Positions 42,454-51,263 of a DNA stretch of 64,000 nucleotides are shown in pieces. The stretch's first letter is position 1; the number at the start of each line of letters is the position of its first letter. The translations under genes and the position numbers were made by a program. The notes beneath the pieces are model-generated. The model was not told the origin of the DNA and searched no databases. It saw only the letters and a list, made by a program, of their open reading frames with translations. This DNA comes from Solibacillus sp. FSL K6-1523 (GTDB lineage: Bacteria > Bacillota > Bacilli > Bacillales_A > Planococcaceae): the NCBI RefSeq assembly GCF_038005225.1, contig NZ_JBBOSU010000001.1, positions 1,662,001 to 1,726,000 of the forward strand. The letters run 5' to 3'.

Positions 42454-43815
42454 TTAAGACTGTTGCAAAAGCGTGTTTAAAGCGTCGGTAAATGTTTTCA
42501 CAATCAAATCTTTTTCTTCTAACGAGATGATTAGTGGCGGTGAAAGTGTGAGAATATTGTTAAAGCCTGCAACGGTTACACCATTTTTACCGATGATTAA
42601 ACCTTGTTCTTTACATAATGCAATGACTTTATTAACATCAGCAACGGCTAGTGGTGCTTTACTAGTTTTGTCGCTCACAAGCTCAACCCCAATAAGTAAG
42701 CCTTTGCCGCGGATATCCCCTACATTAGGATGATCTTTCAAACGTGCTTGTAATTCTGCATGGATAATCGCGCCCATTTCTTCAGAACGTGCAAATAAAT
42801 TTTCATTTTCCATTATTTCGATGTTTTTAAGGGCAACAGCACAAGCAGCTGGAGAGCCGCCGAATGTGTTGACATGGCGGAAGAAGTCGTATTCATCGCT
42901 ACCCGCAAATGCCTCATAAATTTCACGTCGAACCGCTGTTGCCGAAAGTGGCATATATGCACTCGTTAACCCTTTCGCCATCGTCACAATATCCGGCTGA
43001 ATGCCATAGTTTTGGAAGCCAAATGCTTTACCTGTACGTCCAAAGCCACAAATTACTTCGTCCACGATGAGAAGGGCGCCGTGTTTTTCACAGACCGCTT
43101 TTACCCCGCGTAAATAATCTTCATGTGGCATAATAACGCCGCCACCCGTAATAATCGGCTCCATAATGACGCCAGCAATCGTCTCAGGTAATTCCCAAGT
43201 CATGACGTTATCAATTGCCTGAACGGATGGTAGGGCAGCTGGGTCAGTAATATGGTCTTCATTTGCGCGGTAAGCATCAGGTGGTGCAACATGGAGGAAG
43301 CCCGCTGCTAACGGTTCGTATTTATATTTTCGCTGTGCTTGACCAGTCGCAGCCAATGCGCCCATCGTGTTGCCGTGATAGGCACGATAACGGGAAATAA
43401 ATTTAGTTCGACCTGTTTGCCCTTTTTGCTGATGGTATTGACGCGCGATTTTAAAAGCTGTTTCGTTTGCCTCAGAGCCACTATTTGAGAAAAAGACAAC
43501 GTAATCATCACCTAATAACTCACTAATTTTTTCGCTCAATTGGATGGCAGGAGTGTGACCTACAGATAGGGGAGTATAGGAATTTTCAAGTAATTGCTCG
43601 TAGGCTACTTTCGCAATTTCCTCTCGCCCATATCCGACGTTTACACACCATAATCCAGCCATCGCATCTAAGTAACGCTTGCCATCGATGTCAGTAATCC
43701 ATGCACCTTTTGATTTTTGGACGATCATCGTTGCATTTGGATTGTACGGTTTCATCGAATGCCAAACATATTGTTGATCCTTTACTTGCCAATTTTGATT
43801 TGTTAAATTCGTCAT
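42454..43815 (-). CDS. Class III aminotransferase, probable beta-alanine:pyruvate type
   Basis: Protein of 453 residues. The PLP lysine is in VTMAKGLTSAYMPLSA, the PLP-interacting Asp in LLIVDEVICGFGRTG, and the phosphate-binding motif in NSGSEANETAFK. The N-terminal RYLDAMAGLWCVNVGYGREE is typical of omega-amino acid:pyruvate transaminases. It moves the amino group of beta-alanine, giving malonate semialdehyde for the downstream MmsA-type enzyme. An aminotransferase on the minus strand and the hydrolytic enzymes on the plus strand flank the PucR gene. Confidence 0.85.
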   Translation of the reverse strand: MTNLTNQNWQVKDQQYVWHSMKPYNPNATMIVQKSKGAWITDIDGKRYLDAMAGLWCVNVGYGREEIAKVAYEQLLENSYTPLSVGHTPAIQLSEKISELLGDDYVVFFSNSGSEANETAFKIARQYHQQKGQTGRTKFISRYRAYHGNTMGALAATGQAQRKYKYEPLAAGFLHVAPPDAYRANEDHITDPAALPSVQAIDNVMTWELPETIAGVIMEPIITGGGVIMPHEDYLRGVKAVCEKHGALLIVDEVICGFGRTGKAFGFQNYGIQPDIVTMAKGLTSAYMPLSATAVRREIYEAFAGSDEYDFFRHVNTFGGSPAACAVALKNIEIMENENLFARSEEMGAIIHAELQARLKDHPNVGDIRGKGLLIGVELVSDKTSKAPLAVADVNKVIALCKEQGLIIGKNGVTVAGFNNILTLSPPLIISLEEKDLIVKTFTDALNTLLQQS

Positions 43816-43933
43816 TGGAAATCACCACTCCCTTTTCGCTATAACTCTATTATTCAATTTTTGAGGGGAATAAGCATTATACAAAATGTCAAATAAATGA
43901 AGGATTACCTTTCACATAAAGGTAATTCTATAA

Positions 43934-44064
43934 CTTGATTCAGCAGGGGTTCAAGCCCCAGCTAAATCAAGTTAAGCCCCGGCGGATGTCACAGATTTTT
44001 AAGGGAAGTTTTTCGAGCGAGCTCGAAAAAAATCTGGACGCAATTACGCCTCGGCGTAATTGAT
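43934..44064 (+). repeat. Dispersed palindromic repeat, copy D (complete)
   Basis: The most complete copy, with three hairpins. Hairpin 1 is CTTGATTCAGCAGGGG with CCCCAGCTAAATCAAG. Then comes a TTAAGCCCCGGCGGATGTCA linker and hairpin 2, CAGATTTTT...AAAAATCTG enclosing TTCGAGC/GAGCTCGAA. Hairpin 3 is AATTACGCC/GGCGTAATT. It abuts the 3' end of the PucR gene, whose transcript would read through it. Confidence 0.85.
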
Positions 44065-44066
44065 TT

Positions 44067-45635
44067 TTATTCATGTACAACTGGTAATAATTCACTTGCA
44101 AAGAGCATCAATTCTAGTGTTAATCGTTTTTCTGGCTTCATGAAATCATGACCGAGTAGCTGCTCGATTTTTTCCAAGCGATGATACAGCGTTTGTCTGA
44201 CTATAAAAAGGCGCTCAGACGTTTCCTTTTTTAGCCCATTTGTTTGCAAATAAACTTTTAACGTTTCAACTAATTGACTGTTATGTTTTTGATCGTATTC
44301 AATGAGTGGATATATCGTTTCAGCAATCATATCCATAACGGATGGACTTTTTTGTAAGTGTAAAATTAAATGATGGAGGTGTAAATCTTCGTAGAAACAG
44401 GAAAGCTCTTGTGATTTCCAACGAATTTCTAACGTGTCATTTGCTGTAGTGTAGCTATTTTTGACGGTTTGTATATGTGAAACGTATTTGCCAACAGCAT
44501 ATAAAAAGTTTAAATCGGCATATTTATATTTGCTATTATTATCATGAATTTGTGCAAGCGCTTGTTCGATGCGTTGCTTATAGGATTCTTGCTCGCGTAA
44601 ATCCGCCAAAATAAAAATAAGTTGGCTATTTTTTTCTAAAATAAACGGATAGAAGCCAAACTTCTCAAGCACATTGCGCGCAAATAACTTATAGTATGTG
44701 ACATCACTACTTTTCCTTTTTTGAATTTGGTGAATCATGACAATCCATCGATTCGAAGCGCTACTTGCATGGTGGTCTTGCATAAAATGCGTTAACTCTT
44801 CAATCGTCGCTTTTCCATTCAGCCAGTTATCTAAAATTTCACGATCCTCCATACCTTTCTTCTCTTCAATATACAATTCTCGCAGCAAATATTGTGATAG
44901 GGCAATAACCGTACGATCTAAAATGAGTGCATCGTATTCATTGAGCACGCGCTGCGAAGAGAACAAACAAACTTCTCCATAATATTGGTTGAAAATATTG
45001 ACATCACACTGTATGAAATGGTTTTCTACATCATCGGGATTTGCTTGTTGCATCGCCTCGTACTTTTCCTGATATATATTCGGGATGAAAATAGGTTTTT
45101 GCCCGTTGAACGTAAAGATCACTTGCAAGCCGAGATGTTTATATAAATGCATCAAAATTTGTTCGTAGTTGTTAACTGTAAGTGTATATTTATTCAGTTG
45201 TTGCGCGTAGTCTTCCAAGTTTTTTATCATTTCATATTGCTGATTGATTAACATGCTGTGTATGTCTTGTGTAATTTCAACAAATGCGACTTCCTTGTGA
45301 AAAATAATCAGTGGAAATTGATAGTCTGTAGCCATCTGTTGAATAAAATGAGGGATTTCTTGAATGGAATTACCTAGTTCAATGCACAGTCCGGCAGCTT
45401 TTGACGCAATTAATTGGTGAATGAACTGTTTAAAAATTTCTTCATTATCTTTCAAATGAATACCCGTCGTCAAAATTAATTCATTGCCCTTTAATAACTT
45501 GGCAGCATCCAGACTTTCGACAATATGCACCCATTTGATGACATTGAGTTGTCCTTTCGCACCGGCAATTAACCGAGCGCTACTAAATAATTTCTTCGTC
45601 ATCACTTCTGATACAGTAAGTGAAAAATCATTCAT
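44067..45635 (-). CDS. PucR-family transcriptional regulator
   Basis: Protein of 522 residues. The N-terminal PucR domain (about 1-150) has SARLIAGAKGQLNVIKWVHIVES and LLKGNELILTTG. A GGDEF-like central region follows, and the C-terminal helix-turn-helix is LVETLKVYLQTNGLKKETSERLFIVRQTLYHRLEKIEQLLG. PucR proteins activate purine, pyrimidine or amino acid catabolic operons in response to pathway intermediates. Its central position among pyrimidine catabolic genes, divergent from the hydrolase operon, makes it the obvious regulator of both flanking operons. Confidence 0.9.
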   Translation of the reverse strand: MNDFSLTVSEVMTKKLFSSARLIAGAKGQLNVIKWVHIVESLDAAKLLKGNELILTTGIHLKDNEEIFKQFIHQLIASKAAGLCIELGNSIQEIPHFIQQMATDYQFPLIIFHKEVAFVEITQDIHSMLINQQYEMIKNLEDYAQQLNKYTLTVNNYEQILMHLYKHLGLQVIFTFNGQKPIFIPNIYQEKYEAMQQANPDDVENHFIQCDVNIFNQYYGEVCLFSSQRVLNEYDALILDRTVIALSQYLLRELYIEEKKGMEDREILDNWLNGKATIEELTHFMQDHHASSASNRWIVMIHQIQKRKSSDVTYYKLFARNVLEKFGFYPFILEKNSQLIFILADLREQESYKQRIEQALAQIHDNNSKYKYADLNFLYAVGKYVSHIQTVKNSYTTANDTLEIRWKSQELSCFYEDLHLHHLILHLQKSPSVMDMIAETIYPLIEYDQKHNSQLVETLKVYLQTNGLKKETSERLFIVRQTLYHRLEKIEQLLGHDFMKPEKRLTLELMLFASELLPVVHE

Positions 45636-45808
45636 ATCTTCCTCCTCCTAGACCGAGCAACATGTCTATACCAACTTCATATTATGGAATAATTTACCAT
45701 ATAAAAAATACATATGCACATAATTTTAAAGATTTATAGATATATATAGTAAAGGCTTTCTAATTTATCTAAATACATCTTAACTAATATGAAAGTGGGG
45801 ACTAGCAT

Positions 45809-47053
45809 ATGTATAAATGTAACAGTAGTCGATTGCAAGAGTCACTTGAACAATTTAGTCAATTTGGAGCAACTGTAAATGGTGGCGTAACTCGTTTAAC
45901 TCTATCGAAAGAGGACGTATTAGCGAGAGATTATTTTTGCGAATGCTGTAAAGATTTAGGTATGGAAATTAAGGTAGACGATATGGCGAATATTTATGCG
46001 ATTTTACCTGGGAATAAGGATTTACCGCCAATTGTTATGGGTTCGCATTTAGATTCGGTGGAAAAAGGGGGCAAGTTTGATGGTGTGTTAGGCGTTTTGA
46101 CCGCATTAGAGGTGATTAGAACGCTAAAAGAAAATGACATTGAACTAGATATTCCATTAATGATTGTGAATTTTACGAATGAAGAAGGGGCGCGCTTTGA
46201 TCCAGCGATGATGAGTTCTGGTGTGATTTCTTCAAAGTTTAACAAAGACGAAATGTTGCAATCGGTTGATAAAAATGGAATTACCTTTAAAGATGCGCTC
46301 CTAGGTAGTGGGTATATGGGAGAAAAAGAAAACCGATTAACGGAAGCGCTTGCATATATTGAACTGCATATTGAGCAAGGCCCCGTATTAGAAGCGAAGC
46401 AACTGGAGATTGGTGTCGTTGAAGGTGTGTTAGGCATGGTTTGTTATGAAGTGACGGTTACAGGGGAGTCCAATCATGCGGGAACGACACCGATGACAAT
46501 GCGCAAAGACCCAATGCGTGTAGCGGCAAGTATTATTACAAATTTACATGACGAGCTTGGCAAAATAGATGAACAGCTCGTTTACACATTTGGTCGAATG
46601 AACGTTTCGCCAAATATCCATACAGTCATTCCAAATAAAGTAACATTTACGATCGATTCACGTCACCAAGATCCAGCAGTAATGCGCAAAGTGGAAGAAA
46701 TCTTAAAAGGTTTACCTACTGAGCAAAATGGCTGTAACATTCAACCAGCTAAGTTATGGGGAAGAGATACTGTATTTTTTGACGCTGCAATTTGTAATGA
46801 AGTGGAAGAGTCATGTGAGGATTTTGGCTATTCTTATCATCGTATGTTTAGTGGCGCGGGTCATGATGCGCAGTATATCGCAAGCTTTATCCCGTCCGCG
46901 ATGATTTTCGTGCCAAGCATTAGCGGTAAAAGTCATTGTGAAGAGGAAGAGACGACGTTTGAAGACTGTGCAAAGGGTGCAGATGTGTTACTAGCAACCG
47001 TTTTGACACTGCAAACAAAGTTCAGCATTGGCGAGATACACATTACAAATTAA
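45809..47053 (+). CDS. M20-family amidase, beta-ureidopropionase / N-carbamoyl amino acid hydrolase
   Basis: Protein of 414 residues of the HyuC/AllC type. Metal ligands are in MGSHLDSVEKGGKFDG, NFTNEEGARFDP, HIEQGP, and the C-terminal SGKSHCEEEETTFEDC; the dimerisation lid has NHAGTTPMTMRKDP. ATG 45809 follows GTGGGGAC. In this cluster it should hydrolyse N-carbamoyl-beta-alanine to beta-alanine, ammonia and CO2. Allantoate amidohydrolase is the alternative, but no ureide gene is present and the dihydropyrimidinase gene follows at once. Confidence 0.9.
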   Translation: MYKCNSSRLQESLEQFSQFGATVNGGVTRLTLSKEDVLARDYFCECCKDLGMEIKVDDMANIYAILPGNKDLPPIVMGSHLDSVEKGGKFDGVLGVLTALEVIRTLKENDIELDIPLMIVNFTNEEGARFDPAMMSSGVISSKFNKDEMLQSVDKNGITFKDALLGSGYMGEKENRLTEALAYIELHIEQGPVLEAKQLEIGVVEGVLGMVCYEVTVTGESNHAGTTPMTMRKDPMRVAASIITNLHDELGKIDEQLVYTFGRMNVSPNIHTVIPNKVTFTIDSRHQDPAVMRKVEEILKGLPTEQNGCNIQPAKLWGRDTVFFDAAICNEVEESCEDFGYSYHRMFSGAGHDAQYIASFIPSAMIFVPSISGKSHCEEEETTFEDCAKGADVLLATVLTLQTKFSIGEIHITN

Positions 47054-47075
47054 TGAAATGAAGGGTGAGGGTATC

Positions 47076-48479
47076 GTGAAAAAATTGATTACAGGTGGAT
47101 TAATTACAACGGCAACAGATGTATATGAGGCAGATTTATTAATAGAAAACGGAAAAGTTATTCAAATAGGAAAAAAACTATTAGCAGAAGGTGCAGAAAT
47201 CATCGATGCAACTGGTAAATACGTTATGCCAGGGGGAATTGATCCACATACGCACTTGGATATGCCGTTTAATAACACAGTGACAGACGATGATTGGAAA
47301 TCTGGTACGATTGCGGCCGCATTCGGTGGTACGACAACGATTTTAGATTTTTGTTTAACTGCTGGTGAAGAGAAACTGGGAACAGCTGTTGAGAAGTGGC
47401 ATGAAAAAGCAAAAGGCAACGCGGCGATTGATTACGGCTTTCATTTGATGATTGGTGATTTAACGCCTGAAACAGAAGCGGAATTACCGGTATTACTAGA
47501 GCAAGAAGGAATTACGTCGGTGAAAGTGTTTATGGCTTACGCGAAAGAATTCCAAGCGACAGACCGCACCCTTTTTAAAGCATTTAAAATTGCAAAAGAG
47601 GCGGGGGCTATCGTAATGGTGCACTGTGAAAATGGCTCCGTTATCGATGAACTAGTAGAGGAAGCAAAGCAAGCGGGGCATACAGCGCCAATTTATCATG
47701 CACTGACGCGTCCAGCGGAATTAGAAGGCGAAGCGACAAAACGTGCAATTGAGTTGGCACATATTGCAGGTGCCAAGCTTTACGTTGTACACGTTACTTG
47801 CAAAGAGGCAGTAGATGAAATTATTGCAGCGCGTGAAAAAGGATATGACGTGTACGGGGAAACATGTCCTCCCTATTTAACGCTTGATCAATCGGCTTTA
47901 GCACAGCCAGGTTTTGAGGGCGCGAAATATGTTTGGTCACCACCACTTCGTCCAAAATCGCATCAAACGCATTTATGGAACGCTCTAAAAGCGAAACAAC
48001 TGCAAACAATCGGCTCGGATCAATGTTCATTTAGCTTTAATGGGAAGAAACAATTAGGTTTGAATGATTTCTCTAAAATTCCAAACGGGGGTCCGTTTAT
48101 TGAAGATCGCTGTGCCATTTTATATTCAGAAGGTGTAGCGAAAGGGAAGATTTCAATTAATGAATTCGTCGATATGACTTCGACGAGTGCTGCAAAAATT
48201 TTCGGTTTATACCCGCAAAAAGGCACAATCGCAATTGGCTCTGATGCAGATATCGTACTTTTTGATCCGACAGTAAAACGAGTTATTTCAGCGAATACAC
48301 ATCATATGAATGTGGATTATAACCCATATGAAGGTTGGGAAGTGACAGGTGATCCGATTAGTGTACTTGTGCGCGGCGAGTACGTCATTAAGAATAAAGA
48401 ATTTGTAGGGGTGTTAGGTAGTGGACAATATATTAAACGTCAATTAACACCAGCTACTGTAGAAGCAATCAACATTTAA
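47076..48479 (+). CDS. hydA: Dihydropyrimidinase
   Basis: Protein of 467 residues of the amidohydrolase superfamily. Binuclear metal site: HTH in GGIDPHTHLDMPF, the carboxylated lysine in SVKVFMAYAKEF, His in MVHCENG and YVVHVTC, and Asp in TIGSDQCSF. GTG 47076 is preceded by GGGTGAGG; an in-frame extension to 47028 overlaps the previous gene and is unlikely. It opens 5,6-dihydrouracil to N-carbamoyl-beta-alanine. Second step of the reductive pathway. Confidence 0.92.
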   Translation: MKKLITGGLITTATDVYEADLLIENGKVIQIGKKLLAEGAEIIDATGKYVMPGGIDPHTHLDMPFNNTVTDDDWKSGTIAAAFGGTTTILDFCLTAGEEKLGTAVEKWHEKAKGNAAIDYGFHLMIGDLTPETEAELPVLLEQEGITSVKVFMAYAKEFQATDRTLFKAFKIAKEAGAIVMVHCENGSVIDELVEEAKQAGHTAPIYHALTRPAELEGEATKRAIELAHIAGAKLYVVHVTCKEAVDEIIAAREKGYDVYGETCPPYLTLDQSALAQPGFEGAKYVWSPPLRPKSHQTHLWNALKAKQLQTIGSDQCSFSFNGKKQLGLNDFSKIPNGGPFIEDRCAILYSEGVAKGKISINEFVDMTSTSAAKIFGLYPQKGTIAIGSDADIVLFDPTVKRVISANTHHMNVDYNPYEGWEVTGDPISVLVRGEYVIKNKEFVGVLGSGQYIKRQLTPATVEAINI

Positions 48480-48536
48480 CGCCTAGTTAGAACGCGAATA
48501 AACAATGAAAAACGAATGCATAAGGGGGATGTGGAA

Positions 48537-49904
48537 ATGAATCCGATTCAAGAAAATGCAATGTCTGCACAACTGAAGCGAAACTTTGTTGAAATGAATA
48601 GCAGGATGACAAAAAATGAAGCGATTGAAGAGGCGAACCGTTGTCTTTACTGCTATGACGCACCTTGTATTACAGCTTGTCCGACAAGTATTCCAATTCC
48701 AAATTTCATTAAAAAAATTGCTTCAAGTAATATGAAAGGTTCAGCGATGACGATTATGGATGCGAATCCGATTGGTGCGAGCTGTGCGAGAGTTTGTCCG
48801 ACAGAAGAATTGTGTGAGGGAGCATGTGTTTTAAATGCTTCTACAAAACCAATCAAAATCGGTCACTTACAACGTTACGCAACCGATTGGGCGATCGAAT
48901 CGGGCGTGGAGCTATTTAAAAAAGGTCAAACAAATGGGCAAAAAATAGCGATTATTGGTTCGGGTCCTGCTGGTTTATCTGCAGCACGTGAACTAAGTCG
49001 TTTTGGCTATGCTGTCACAATTTTTGAAGCTGAAGCAAAAGCAGGCGGTTTAGGAAGCTATGGAATCGTATCATTCCGCTTACCAAATGAGGTCGTGGAT
49101 TGGGAAGTGGAGCAAATTGTAAAGCTTGGTGTGGAAATAAAAACAAATACAACAGTTGGCGTAGATATTACACCTAATGAAATTTTAGCACAATATGATC
49201 GTGTTATTTTAGCAATTGGGATGGGGGCTGTACCGAATCTTGGTATCGAAGGCGAACCACTAGACGGCGTGCATGATGCCATCGAGTTTGTAAAGAACAC
49301 GAAAGTTGGCGCTCTTACTGAAGATTTAATCGGTAAACGGGTTGTCGTTATCGGTGCTGGAAATACAGCGATTGATGGAGCAACTTGTGCGAAACGATTA
49401 GGTGCTGAACAAGTAGAAATTCTTTACCGCAGAACTGAAAAAGAAATGACGGCCTACCAATTTGAATATGAATTTGCTAAGCAAGATGGCGTTGGATTTA
49501 AGTGGCTAACAGCGCCGACGAAAATTATCGGTGACGAAGCAGGAAAAGTAATGGCGCTTGAATGCGTCAAAATGAAGCTAGGCGAAGCAGGTGCAGATGG
49601 TCGACAAAGACCTGAAGTGGTTGAAGGATCTGAATTTATTATGGAAGTGGACGCGGTTATTAAAGCAATTGGGCAAACACGTTTCGTTTCGCTCATTGAA
49701 GCATTCGGTTTACAGCATATAAACGGTGTAGTCGATATTGATGAAACGACAATGCAAACATCGAATGCGAAAGTATTTGCCTGTGGCGATGTTGTGTTCG
49801 GAAACGGTCAAGGGGAAGCGATGGTTGTAACAGCCGCGCAACAAGGGAAAGACGCAGCGTACATCATTCATGAACAATTAAAAAAGACGAGTGAAATTGC
49901 ATAG
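48537..49904 (+). CDS. preT: NAD-dependent dihydropyrimidine dehydrogenase, PreT subunit
   Basis: Protein of 455 residues. The N-terminal region has cysteine clusters for two iron-sulfur centres (CLYCYDAPCITACPTS and CARVCPTEELCEGACV). It is followed by FAD (IAIIGSGPAGLSAARELS) and NADH (VVVIGAGNTAIDGATCAKRLG) Rossmann domains, as in the glutamate synthase small subunit and E. coli PreT. ATG 48537 follows AAGGGGGAT. It passes electrons from NADH to PreA. The two genes are 12 bases apart. Confidence 0.92.
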   Translation: MNPIQENAMSAQLKRNFVEMNSRMTKNEAIEEANRCLYCYDAPCITACPTSIPIPNFIKKIASSNMKGSAMTIMDANPIGASCARVCPTEELCEGACVLNASTKPIKIGHLQRYATDWAIESGVELFKKGQTNGQKIAIIGSGPAGLSAARELSRFGYAVTIFEAEAKAGGLGSYGIVSFRLPNEVVDWEVEQIVKLGVEIKTNTTVGVDITPNEILAQYDRVILAIGMGAVPNLGIEGEPLDGVHDAIEFVKNTKVGALTEDLIGKRVVVIGAGNTAIDGATCAKRLGAEQVEILYRRTEKEMTAYQFEYEFAKQDGVGFKWLTAPTKIIGDEAGKVMALECVKMKLGEAGADGRQRPEVVEGSEFIMEVDAVIKAIGQTRFVSLIEAFGLQHINGVVDIDETTMQTSNAKVFACGDVVFGNGQGEAMVVTAAQQGKDAAYIIHEQLKKTSEIA

Positions 49905-49916
49905 GAGGGATACGAC

Positions 49917-51179
49917 ATGGCAGACTTACGAATTGACTTAGCAGGCATTAAATCACCGAATCCATTTTGGCTAGCATCCGCACCACCGACGAATTCAGGT
50001 TATCAAGTACAACGTGCATTTGAAGCAGGCTGGGGTGGCGCGGTTTGGAAAACATTAGGTGAACCGATTCTAAATGTTTCTTCACGTTTTGCGGCAGTCA
50101 GCTTTAACGGACAAAGAGTAGCGGGTTTTAATAATATTGAACTCATTACGGATCGTCCATTAGAGGTCAATTTACAAGAAATTTATGAAACGAAAAAAAG
50201 GTTTCCGGACCATGCCATTATTGTGTCGTTAATGGTAGAGCCACAGCAAGAAAAATGGCATGAAATTGTCAAAAAAGTAGAAGCTGTTGGTGTCGATGGT
50301 CTTGAGCTTAACTTTGGATGTCCACATGGAATGGCCGAACGCGGAATGGGTGCTGCTTCTGGTCAAGTCCCAGAATTGGTTGAAAAGCAAACGTTTTGGG
50401 TCAAAGAGGTGGCACAAACGCCAGTCATTGTAAAGCTAACACCGAACATTACTGATATTACGATGACAGCAGAAGCGGCAGCACGTGGCGGAGCAGACGC
50501 GATCAGTATGATTAATACGATTAACAGCTTGGCGGGTGTAGATTTAGATTCATGGAACACGATACCGCATGTTGGTGGGAAAGGGGCGCACGGTGGCTAT
50601 TGTGGTCCTGCTGTAAAACCAATTGCACTCAATATGGTCGCAGAGTGTGCGCGCAATCCGTTCTTCAATGTGCCGATCTCGGGTATCGGAGGGATTTCAA
50701 ACTGGCAAGATGCTGCGGAATTCATATTGATGGGAGCAACAGGCGTACAGGTTTGTACAGCGGCGATGCACCACGGCTTTAGTATTGTAGAGGACATGAT
50801 TGATGGGTTAAATAACTACCTAGATGATAAAGGTATAGCTTCAGTCATGGATTTAGTCGGCAGGTCGGTACCACGATATTCCGACTGGGGAGACTTAGAT
50901 TTAAACTATAAAGTGGTCGCTGAAATTAATAATGATGTATGCATTAACTGTAATAAATGTCATATTGCGTGTGAAGATACGTCACATCAATGTATCGATT
51001 TGTACACAGAAAGTGGTCGTCCGATGCTAAAAGTTCGTGAGCAAGATTGTGTAGGATGTAATTTATGCTCGATTGTATGCCCAGTGGACGGTGCGATTTC
51101 GATGGTTGAAAGAAAATCGAATATAGCGCCAATGACATGGAATGAACGTCAATCATTGATTAGTAATTTCGGTAAATAA
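49917..51179 (+). CDS. preA: NAD-dependent dihydropyrimidine dehydrogenase, PreA subunit
   Basis: Protein of 420 residues. The first ~310 form an FMN-binding dihydroorotate dehydrogenase-like barrel (KSPNPFWLASAPPTNSG, NFGCPHGMAERGMGAA with the catalytic cysteine region, VIVKLTPN, SGIGGISNWQDAAEF). The C-terminus has two 4Fe-4S motifs, CINCNKCHIACEDTSHQC and CVGCNLCSIVCPVDG. With PreT it reduces uracil and thymine to the 5,6-dihydro bases, the first step of the pathway. Ribosome site GGAGGG precedes ATG 49917. Confidence 0.93.
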   Translation: MADLRIDLAGIKSPNPFWLASAPPTNSGYQVQRAFEAGWGGAVWKTLGEPILNVSSRFAAVSFNGQRVAGFNNIELITDRPLEVNLQEIYETKKRFPDHAIIVSLMVEPQQEKWHEIVKKVEAVGVDGLELNFGCPHGMAERGMGAASGQVPELVEKQTFWVKEVAQTPVIVKLTPNITDITMTAEAAARGGADAISMINTINSLAGVDLDSWNTIPHVGGKGAHGGYCGPAVKPIALNMVAECARNPFFNVPISGIGGISNWQDAAEFILMGATGVQVCTAAMHHGFSIVEDMIDGLNNYLDDKGIASVMDLVGRSVPRYSDWGDLDLNYKVVAEINNDVCINCNKCHIACEDTSHQCIDLYTESGRPMLKVREQDCVGCNLCSIVCPVDGAISMVERKSNIAPMTWNERQSLISNFGK

Positions 51180-51186
51180 AAAGAGG

Positions 51187-51226
51187 TTGTTTGTTTGTTT
51201 GTTTGTTTGTTTGTTTGTTTGTTTGT
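51187..51226 (+). repeat. (TTGT)10 tetranucleotide microsatellite
   Basis: Forty bases of perfect TTGT repeats, followed by one TCGT, lie between the preA stop (51179) and the permease ribosome site (51251-51257). Long perfect tetranucleotide tracts are prone to slipped-strand length change and are rare in this kind of genome. Confidence 0.9.
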
Positions 51227-51263
51227 TCGTGAACTGGAAATTTAAAATAAGGGAGAGACTTGG

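Noticed and set aside
45809-47053. Allantoate amidohydrolase
   Set aside because: Same family, but no allantoin or urate genes are present and the next genes are dihydropyrimidinase and PreT/PreA.
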